Below the pieces are notes generated by a model that saw nothing but the letters and a program-made list of their open reading frames with translations, was not told where the DNA came from and searched no databases. Below, one piece after another: positions 1 through 5,844 of a DNA stretch of 5,844 bases. The position numbers and the translations under genes are program-made. Within the stretch, counting starts at the first letter, position 1, and the number at the start of each line of letters is the position of its first letter. Origin of the DNA: Muribaculaceae bacterium (GTDB lineage: Bacteria; Bacteroidota; Bacteroidia; Bacteroidales; Muribaculaceae); NCBI GenBank assembly GCA_029059965.1, contig JAIDUY010000494.1, forward strand, positions 1 to 5,844, in the 5' to 3' direction.

Positions 1-963
<963 letters not shown>

Positions 964-1018
964 GATTTCTGTTCTTGGTAGGTATGAATTGAACGCGCGA
1001 CGGTGGCGGCAGGTTTAC
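964..1018 (-). other. 55-base spacer between ruvC and mgsA
   Basis: This is the longest non-coding stretch in the window. Read on the minus strand it begins GTAAACC after the ruvC TGA and ends AAGAACAGAAATC just before the mgsA ATG. I see no convincing inverted repeat with a T-tract (terminator) and no clear Bacteroidales promoter match (TTTG-type -33 box with TAnnTTTG -7 box). The A-rich last dozen bases are consistent with the A-rich leaders that replace Shine-Dalgarno sequences in this phylum. Read-through from ruvC into mgsA is therefore the simplest view. Confidence 0.5.
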
Positions 1019-1609
1019 TCAGAGGCCCCGCACCTTGCCGGGATTCCTGGCTATGTAGTCCTTCCACGACTTCGGCCCCTTGGCTACCTGCGGGCGGCTG
1101 CTCTCGTAGTAGTGGCACAGGGCGGCGCCGAGGGCGTCGGTACTGTCCAACTGAGGGTGCATCTGCTCGGGGCTGATACCGAGTATACGGCGGAGCATCT
1201 CGCGCACCTGCTCCTTCGAGGCGGCGCCGTTGCCGGTGATGGCCTGCTTGATTTTGCGGGGCTCGTACTCGGTGATGGGAACCTGGCGCGAAATGGCTGC
1301 GGCCATGGCGACGCCCTGGGCGCGCCCTAACTTGAGCATACTCTGCACATTCTTGCCGAAAAATGGTGCCTCGATTGCCATCTCGTCGGGGCAGTACTGC
1401 TCCACGAGCATGGTCACACGATCGAAGATGCGGCCCAGGCGGAGATAGTGGTCGCCGAGCTTGCCGAGCTCTATCACGCCCATGGCTATCATCTGCGGCT
1501 TGCGGCAGCTGACACCAAGGATGGCATAGCCCATCACGTTGGTGCCGGGGTCTATGCCGATTATGACGCGCTCGAGCTCGCGGACGCGACTGTCAGTCGG
1601 CTGTTCCAT
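1019..1609 (-). CDS. ruvC: Crossover junction endodeoxyribonuclease RuvC
   Basis: RuvC is the dimeric nuclease that cuts Holliday junctions symmetrically, acting with the RuvAB branch-migration motor in homologous recombination and fork repair. The protein has 196 residues, against about 173 in E. coli, with extra residues at both ends. The RNase H-like fold is clear: [14 protein letters not shown] (residues 16-29) carries the first acid D20; [10 protein letters not shown] (78-87) carries E80 and the conserved substrate-contacting Phe region; LGRAQGVA (94-101) is typical; and [12 protein letters not shown] (155-166) supplies D155 and D158. These correspond to E. coli D7, E66, D138 and D141, so the catalytic set is complete. 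The C-terminus ([16 protein letters not shown]) is basic. The start is ATG 1609, which overlaps the end of the upstream DUF4286-like gene by 17 bases; no alternative ATG, GTG or TTG lies between it and the IIGIDPG strand, so this start is well supported. The overlap suggests translational coupling. Confidence 0.97.
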   Translation of the reverse strand: MEQPTDSRVRELERVIIGIDPGTNVMGYAILGVSCRKPQMIAMGVIELGKLGDHYLRLGRIFDRVTMLVEQYCPDEMAIEAPFFGKNVQSMLKLGRAQGVAMAAAISRQVPITEYEPRKIKQAITGNGAASKEQVREMLRRILGISPEQMHPQLDSTDALGAALCHYYESSRPQVAKGPKSWKDYIARNPGKVRGL

Positions 1610-1952
1610 AGGCTATGGCGTCCATGAGTGTGCTGAAGTGCATCACGCCCATGCCCCAGCGGCTCTTCACCGTGGCGAGCATGGGTTCCATCACGCGGCC
1701 ACGGAAGCGGTCGAGCTCCTGCTCGTCGCGGCAGGCGAGCTGCACGGCATAGGCACGCGCTCCGGCCTCGTCGGCTTCGCTGCTGCGAATGGAGCTGAGG
1801 TGGACAAGGCTCATGCCGCCGCCCTCGGCGGCGGGTATGTATTCCTCGGTCAGGAAGGCGAGGAATTCTTTCTCTATCGCGGCCTCGGCGAAAAACGATG
1901 TATTGAATATCAGTCTGTTGGCTTCTTTCATGTTCTTTCGGACATCCTTCAT
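1593..1952 (-). CDS. Small DUF4286-like protein upstream of ruvC
   Basis: This is a 119-residue protein of unknown function. The opening strand RLIFNTSFF, the following acidic helix, and [14 protein letters not shown] (about residues 29-42) resemble the DUF4286 family of small Bacteroidota proteins, which I recall as often lying beside ruvC; this match is from memory of the family pattern and was not searched. No signal peptide, membrane segment or catalytic motif is visible. The second half ([19 protein letters not shown], then [13 protein letters not shown]) looks like an alpha-beta fold resembling ferredoxin-like ligand or subunit-binding domains, but that is only an impression. Two starts compete: ATG 1952, which forms an ATGA overlap with the glycosyltransferase stop, and ATG 1931 (Met8), which would begin nearer the conserved strand and has an A-rich leader (AAAGAAC). 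I list the longer form because of the coupling overlap. Its 3' end overlaps ruvC by 17 bases. Confidence 0.85.
   Translation of the reverse strand: MKDVRKNMKEANRLIFNTSFFAEAAIEKEFLAFLTEEYIPAAEGGGMSLVHLSSIRSSEADEAGARAYAVQLACRDEQELDRFRGRVMEPMLATVKSRWGMGVMHFSTLMDAIAYGTAD
1949..1952 (-). other. ATGA stop-start overlap (translational coupling)
   Basis: The minus strand reads ATGA here: the TGA stop of the glycosyltransferase (1951-1949) overlaps the ATG (1952-1950) of the DUF4286-like gene. This arrangement is typical of ribosome re-initiation and supports co-expression. It counts only if the longer DUF4286 start is the one used. Confidence 0.6.
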
Positions 1953-2704
1953 TTGTTGAATTTGCGCCTCAGCGCGCGCACGGCGAACCGGAAATGGCGC
2001 ATCACAGTCGGGAAGAACCCGTAGTAATAGCTCATGATGGCGAAGCGTTCGCGCAGCGAGCGGAAGCGGTTCTTGGTCGTCAGGCCGCCGTCGAGGTAGT
2101 CGACAAGCGGCTCACCGTGTGTCAGGCCGATGTTCCTGCGCGAGTGCTGGAGGCAGCGCACGCACCACTCGTAGTCGGCCGAGAAGCGGTAGCGCAAGTC
2201 GTAGAAGCCTGCTATGCGGCGAAGGGCGACAAAGGCCTGGTGGCACACCAGCATGCCGTCGGCAAACGATTTCAGCGTCAGCGTATCGGGCGCCGTCAGA
2301 TGGCGCGGGCGCGGATTGCCGCCCTCGTCGTCGACGATGACGGTCTGGCCGTAGACGATGCCGGGGCTGTCGTTGTCGGCTATGGCGCGGGCTATGCGCT
2401 CGAGCGTGTCGGGGCCGTGGAATTTGTCGCCTGCATTGAGGAAAATGAGGTAGCGGCCTGTAGTGGCGCCTATGCCTTTGTTCATGGCGTCGTATAGGCC
2501 GCGGTCGGGTTCGCTCATCACGCGGCGGCGCGGATTGGGGCGCGAGGCCACGAGCTCGAGTGTGGCGTCGCCTCCGGCGCCGTCGACAACGATGTGCTCA
2601 TAGTCGGTGAAGCTCTGGCTGTCGACGCTGTCGAGGGTGCGCTCTATGGTGTGGGCGGCTCTGTAGGTTGGGGTTATGATTGCGAAAAGCGGTTCCATCG
2701 GCAT
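1949..2704 (-). CDS. Family 2 glycosyltransferase (GT-A fold)
   Basis: This cytosolic, probably membrane-associated enzyme should transfer a sugar from a nucleotide-sugar donor to a glycan or lipid-linked acceptor; donor and acceptor cannot be read from the sequence. It has 251 residues from the ATG at 2704. Numbered from that Met, IITPTYRAAHTIERTLDSV (about 9-27) is the first GT2 strand and helix, VVDGAGGDAT (39-48) holds the nucleotide-contacting Asp, SEPDRGLYDAMNKGI (64-78) is the hallmark GT2 block, and FLNAGD (88-93) stands where such enzymes carry the metal-binding acid. VCHQAF (153-158) and SADYEW (175-180) correspond to the acceptor and catalytic region of WcaA/WcaE-like transferases. 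The last 20 or so residues are basic and aromatic ([16 protein letters not shown]) and could bind the membrane surface. A GTG one codon upstream (2707) and an ATG two codons downstream (2698) are alternative starts; I chose 2704 because it gives a TGATG junction with the preceding gene. No other surface-polysaccharide genes are in view, so its pathway is unknown. Confidence 0.93.
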   Translation of the reverse strand: MPMEPLFAIITPTYRAAHTIERTLDSVDSQSFTDYEHIVVDGAGGDATLELVASRPNPRRRVMSEPDRGLYDAMNKGIGATTGRYLIFLNAGDKFHGPDTLERIARAIADNDSPGIVYGQTVIVDDEGGNPRPRHLTAPDTLTLKSFADGMLVCHQAFVALRRIAGFYDLRYRFSADYEWCVRCLQHSRRNIGLTHGEPLVDYLDGGLTTKNRFRSLRERFAIMSYYYGFFPTVMRHFRFAVRALRRKFNK

Positions 2705-2706
2705 CA
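2702..2706 (-). other. TGATG stop-start junction
   Basis: The minus strand reads TGATG: TGA (2706-2704) ends the large AlbA_2 protein and ATG (2704-2702) begins the glycosyltransferase, sharing one base. This implies coupled translation of two proteins with no obvious functional link. Confidence 0.65.
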
Positions 2707-5700
2707 CAGGGCAGGGCGGCAGCTCTCGGCAAGCTCGCGCAGTTTCTGTTCATAGCGGTCGTCGCCGACGCGCACTCGCATGGGCTCGCCGAGGCGGCGG
2801 TTGCTCAGGCGGTCGTTCATGCACCCGCCGAAGTTGTCGCGAACGCTCGAATCGGCAATCTCCCAGCCCGCGGTCGAGCTGGCGGGGATGTCGTAGAGAC
2901 GGCGAGGAACGTTGTTGACATGGCCGTTGTCCATCTGGCCGACGCTGACGGCGCGGCGCCAAAGGCTGGCGCCGTTGTCGGTGACGAGGTTCAGAAGCAG
3001 GTCGTCCTTGGCGGCCAGGGCGGCGAAGAGCAGGCGGTAGTCGCTGTTGTAGGTCAGCGGGTTGTTGTCGCCGCGGCCTATGATTTCGCTAAGCGGCACG
3101 CGCACGGCGCGCTCGTTCTCGTAGCCGAGTATCAGATAGCCGTCGCGGAGCTCGTGGGGAACCACAAGTGCGAGGCGGCACTCGGGCTCGCTCTCGCAGT
3201 AGAGGTCGGTCGTGCTGTACATCAGCTCGTTGTCGCCCATGAAGTAGAGGTAACCGTCGGGTTCGTTGTAGCCCTCCTCGTAGTTGTGAAGCACGTTGGG
3301 GCGCCACATGCTGGTGGCTATGCCCATGCCGGATTCGGGGGCTTCCTCGGAGGGGGTATGGGATGATTCAGGCTCGCTCGCGGAGGTGGAGCCGGCTTCT
3401 TCCATGACGGCAGATTCGGCCTCGGCTTCGGCGGCCTCTGCGGCGTGTATGGCCTCGAGGTGCTGACGCTCGATGCGCTGCTGCTCGCGCTCGGCGATGA
3501 ACTCGGTGACTGCCTCGCCGTGGTACTCGCGTGTCGACTGGCCGCTCTGGCGCACCCAAAGGTGTCCGTCCAGGAAGACCGGCGTCAGGCTCTCGGTGAT
3601 GTTGATGAGCACTACGCCCTTGTCCGACTCGTTGTCGGCCGAGACTTCTATCTTGCGTGCCACGGTCGGCCCGAAGGTGGTGTGTATCAGGTTCTCGAGG
3701 AAGACACAGAGGCTGTCGAGGTCGCGCACGTCGTACTGCTTGTTGCCTATGCGCATCTTGTGGCGTTCGTAGTAGCGGAAGTCCTCGGCCATGCCCACGG
3801 CATAGCCGTCGTTGTTGACGCCCAGATAGAGGCGGCCGCCGTTGGCGTTGAGCATACCGGCGATGCGGCTCATGATATGCTCCTGCTGCGCCTTGGGGTC
3901 CTCGCGCATCTCGCTGCCGGGGGCGACGGCGGGATAGACGAGCGAAGTCTTGAATTCCAGATACTTCGACTCGGAGCCGTAGTACTTGCCCTGACGTGTC
4001 TCGCTGTTGACGTTCAGCTTCTCCATGATGCGGTTGCGCAGTGCTCCGGCGATGTTGTCCTTGTCGTCGGCCTGCGGCTGCAGCATGTTGTACGACAGCA
4101 CCATGCGTGCAAGGCTGCCTTCGAGTTCGCTGGCGGGGGCGCCGACGGTGGCGAAGAGATCGCCGTTGTGGCCGGGCTGACCGAGCCACGACACCATCTC
4201 GACGCGGTGGAAAATCATGCTCAGCAGCGGGTCGCTGGTGGCGGCGGAGCGCAGTTTTTCGAGCGGTTCGGCGTCGATGCGCTTGTTGGTGGCGAAGAAC
4301 TGATGCTGGCTCAGCAGCTGGGCGTGGGTGTCGAGCTTGCCGGCGAGGTGCTCGTCGCCTATAGTCTTGGCCATCAGGCGCGCGAAGCAAAGATAGTCGT
4401 AGGCTTTGATGATGTCGCTCTCGGCGATGGCGCCGAAGCGCAGGATCTCGATGATTTCGCGTATGGTGTCTACCGACAGCAGATCGTAGATGTCGTCCGG
4501 CACGAGGGTGTCGTCGGGAGCGCCGCTCTCATCGGGCTCGCCTATGCCGTTCATCAGACGGGCGAAGGCTGACGTCTTGTCGAAGTTGTCGCGTATGTCA
4601 TCGCTCACCGAGGTGATGTAGCCCACTATGTTGCCCTGCGTCGAGCCGCTGCGCAGGCGGAAGCGCACGATGGTGCCGGGAGCGTAGGTCTGCCCGCTGT
4701 CGCTTTCGTCGCGCAGGTAGAGACCGATGCCGTCGCGGCTGATGCCGCTGTAGCCCTGCGGGTTGACGCCCGTGATGACGGCAAGATAGTCGTCCTGGTA
4801 GTTCATCACGCGATGTATGTAGTCGTTCACCTGATTGATGAGGCTGAAGGTGTAGTGCTCGTTCTCGTCGATGTCGGTGATGAGCGCGTAGAAGCCGAGG
4901 GTGGCGCCGTTGGGAGCCTTGTAGCAGGCCTCGCCGGGCTGGCGCAGGTTGTAGTTCACTATCTGCGAGCGCTTGATGTGGCCTTCGGACTCGACTATGC
5001 CTTCGTGCTGGATGCGGCAGTTGAAGGTCGGGTCGTTGTCGTAGATGTCGCTCACGGAGTCTATGCTTATCCACACTTCCTCGCCCTTGACGGCCTTGCG
5101 GAGCTCGACGGGCTCGCTGCGGCGTCCGGCATCGTCGAATAGGCTTTTCTCGATTTCCTTCCACCAGCCGTTGTGGTCGGCGAGGCGGCGCAGCTTGGCA
5201 CCGCTGAGGCCGCGGATGCCGTTGAGGCGTATCTGCGGTCGAAGCCACGGCATCAGGCCCTCGGGGATGACTTTCTCGGTCATGCCCTGCTCGCGGAGGC
5301 CGCGGTCGGCGGTGCGCCCGAGGCTCAGACCGCCGTCGCTGATGCTGATGTCGACGAGGCCGTTGCTGTAGTGATAGGTATTGCTGAGACGTGCGAAGAG
5401 GTCGCCCGGAGGTAGCACGGTGGCCTGAGTCATCATCATCATGGGTTCGCGCAGCATACTGTACTCGAGGCGGTCGGGCATGTCGACGCCCATCAGCGAC
5501 ATGAAGCTCTTCGACAGCAGGGCCTCCGAGTTCAGCGGGCGCAGCAGCGACACGTAGCGGTAGAACAGCGAGCGTGTGCGTCCGGTACCGTCACGGTCGG
5601 CAAGCAGCATCTCAAGCGCAAGCGCCGTGATGATGGTCTCCAGGCGCTGCTTCTGCTCGCGCGTCTCGGCAAGCGGAAGGGCGTCGATGTCGCGGCGTGC

Positions 5701-5844
5701 CTGGCGAACGTAGATTTCGAACTGCTCCACGAAGGCGCTGCGGAAGGGCTCGCGCTTCCAGTTTTCAAGGTCGCGCATGAAGATGCTCTCGAAGATGCGG
5801 TTCAGGTAGCTGCTCACCTTGTCGGGATTGACACGGAAGATGAG
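2704..5844 (-). CDS. Large multidomain protein with Schlafen AlbA_2 domain (5' end outside window)
   Basis: I recognise one domain and otherwise no known protein. The frame is open from the right edge to TGA at 2706-2704. Residue numbers here count from the GTG at 5817, the first possible start, but nine more sense codons (LIFRVNPDK) lie upstream in frame, so translation probably begins beyond the window and the protein exceeds 1,037 residues. About 1-300: mainly helical and charged, including a run of four Met (126-129) and later beta-rich stretches. About 300-400: beta-rich, possibly OB-fold-like (FYALITDID; DGIGLYLRD; APGTIVRFRLRSG). About 405-610: helical. About 612-775: AlbA_2 domain, with ESKYLEFK (616-623), NANGGRLYLGVNNDG (657-671) and LWVRQSGQSTRE (753-764). 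About 775-830: Ala/Glu- then Ser/Glu/Pro-rich linker. About 835-1037: beta-rich tail. There is no signal peptide in the visible part and no membrane segment, so it is probably cytosolic. AlbA_2 domains are linked to nucleic acid binding and in some Schlafen-type proteins to RNA cleavage; the role here is unknown. Confidence 0.88.
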   Translation of the reverse strand, partial: LIFRVNPDKVSSYLNRIFESIFMRDLENWKREPFRSAFVEQFEIYVRQARRDIDALPLAETREQKQRLETIITALALEMLLADRDGTGRTRSLFYRYVSLLRPLNSEALLSKSFMSLMGVDMPDRLEYSMLREPMMMMTQATVLPPGDLFARLSNTYHYSNGLVDISISDGGLSLGRTADRGLREQGMTEKVIPEGLMPWLRPQIRLNGIRGLSGAKLRRLADHNGWWKEIEKSLFDDAGRRSEPVELRKAVKGEEVWISIDSVSDIYDNDPTFNCRIQHEGIVESEGHIKRSQIVNYNLRQPGEACYKAPNGATLGFYALITDIDENEHYTFSLINQVNDYIHRVMNYQDDYLAVITGVNPQGYSGISRDGIGLYLRDESDSGQTYAPGTIVRFRLRSGSTQGNIVGYITSVSDDIRDNFDKTSAFARLMNGIGEPDESGAPDDTLVPDDIYDLLSVDTIREIIEILRFGAIAESDIIKAYDYLCFARLMAKTIGDEHLAGKLDTHAQLLSQHQFFATNKRIDAEPLEKLRSAATSDPLLSMIFHRVEMVSWLGQPGHNGDLFATVGAPASELEGSLARMVLSYNMLQPQADDKDNIAGALRNRIMEKLNVNSETRQGKYYGSESKYLEFKTSLVYPAVAPGSEMREDPKAQQEHIMSRIAGMLNANGGRLYLGVNNDGYAVGMAEDFRYYERHKMRIGNKQYDVRDLDSLCVFLENLIHTTFGPTVARKIEVSADNESDKGVVLINITESLTPVFLDGHLWVRQSGQSTREYHGEAVTEFIAEREQQRIERQHLEAIHAAEAAEAEAESAVMEEAGSTSASEPESSHTPSEEAPESGMGIATSMWRPNVLHNYEEGYNEPDGYLYFMGDNELMYSTTDLYCESEPECRLALVVPHELRDGYLILGYENERAVRVPLSEIIGRGDNNPLTYNSDYRLLFAALAAKDDLLLNLVTDNGASLWRRAVSVGQMDNGHVNNVPRRLYDIPASSTAGWEIADSSVRDNFGGCMNDRLSNRRLGEPMRVRVGDDRYEQKLRELAESCRPAL
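3327..3493 (-). other. Low-complexity Ala/Glu and Ser/Glu/Pro linker-coding segment
   Basis: Between the AlbA_2 domain and the C-terminal region the protein becomes highly biased: a glutamine/arginine helix (REQQRIERQHLEAIHAAEA) continues into alternating Ala and Glu, then Ser, Glu, Pro and Thr. This looks like a helix or coiled-coil stalk followed by a disordered acidic linker that separates two folded parts. The DNA is GC-rich with short imperfect repeats of the GCC/GAG codon type, so this segment may vary in length between strains. Confidence 0.65.
3493..3984 (-). other. Schlafen AlbA_2 domain-coding segment
   Basis: This marks the part of the large gene that encodes the AlbA_2 (Schlafen-like) domain. 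The visible pattern is an entry motif with ExxYLEFKTS, an alpha helix with HIMSRIAGML leading to NANGGRLYLGVNNDGYAVGM, an insert of about 40 residues with a charged helix and RDLDSLCVFLENLI, a strand VVLINITES, then PVFLDGHLWVRQSGQSTRE and a closing helix AVTEFIAERE. This order (E..EFK, then N..GG.L..GV...G, then a .VR.G..T. strand) is the family signature. The insert between the GV strand and the later strands is acidic and could be a lineage feature. Confidence 0.85.

Noticed and set aside
2680..3366. Plus-strand open frame of 228 codons
   Set aside because: Antisense to the end of the AlbA_2 gene and the start of the glycosyltransferase, both of which have clear protein signatures. The translation is a Val/Ala-rich shadow.
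3368..4390. Second minus-strand frame of 340 codons inside the large gene
   Set aside because: It is a +1/-1 frame shadow extremely rich in Arg, Pro and Gln, typical of an off-frame reading of GC-rich coding DNA. The AlbA_2 domain is in the other frame.
3445..4572. Plus-strand open frame of 375 codons
   Set aside because: It lies wholly antisense to the large AlbA_2 gene. Its Val/Ala/Leu/Gly-rich translation is what results from reading GC-rich minus-strand codons backwards, and it shows no recognisable motif.
5431..5442. CAT x4 triplet repeat, a possible microsatellite
   Set aside because: It encodes four in-frame Met within the large protein. It is only 12 bases and keeps the frame, so it is not evidence of phase variation.
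2704..5844. AlbA_2 protein as part of a phage-defence island
   Set aside because: Its neighbours are housekeeping genes, there is no integrase, transposase or other defence gene, and base composition looks like that of the neighbours. The idea cannot be excluded but the window does not support it.

Overview
The window is a single run of six genes, all on the minus strand and tightly packed, so transcription runs from high to low coordinates. The sequence is GC-rich. The genes overlap or are separated by only 13 to 55 bases, and their starts have no evident Shine-Dalgarno sequence but sometimes A-rich leaders. The RuvC, MgsA and DUF4286-like proteins look most like those of Bacteroidota. Together this suggests a GC-rich member of the Bacteroidales (for example Muribaculaceae- or Alistipes-like). 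That placement is an inference from protein style and gene order, not from a marker gene.

Layout in transcription order: (1) 5844-2704, a very large multidomain protein with a Schlafen AlbA_2 domain near its middle. Its frame is still open at the right edge, so the true start lies outside or at the very edge of the window. (2) 2704-1949, a family 2 glycosyltransferase that starts inside the stop codon of gene 1 (TGATG). (3) 1952-1593, a small DUF4286-like protein, joined to gene 2 by a 4-base ATGA overlap. (4) 1609-1019, RuvC Holliday junction endonuclease with all four catalytic acids, overlapping gene 3 by 17 bases. (5) 963-505, MgsA methylglyoxal synthase, after a 55-base spacer. (6) 491-1, the N-terminal 163 codons of LigA, the NAD-dependent DNA ligase, which runs off the left edge.

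Functionally this is a mostly housekeeping cluster: recombination (RuvC), DNA joining (LigA) and a glycolytic overflow enzyme (MgsA), preceded by a sugar transferase and two poorly characterised proteins. The four leading genes overlap each other and are probably translationally coupled. I see no RNA genes, CRISPR array, insertion sequence, phage gene or other sign of recent transfer. The least explained item is the large AlbA_2 protein, which also shows possible OB-fold-like stretches before the AlbA_2 domain and GyrA-C-terminus-like stretches after it. The long plus-strand open frames are antisense shadows of these genes and are not annotated.
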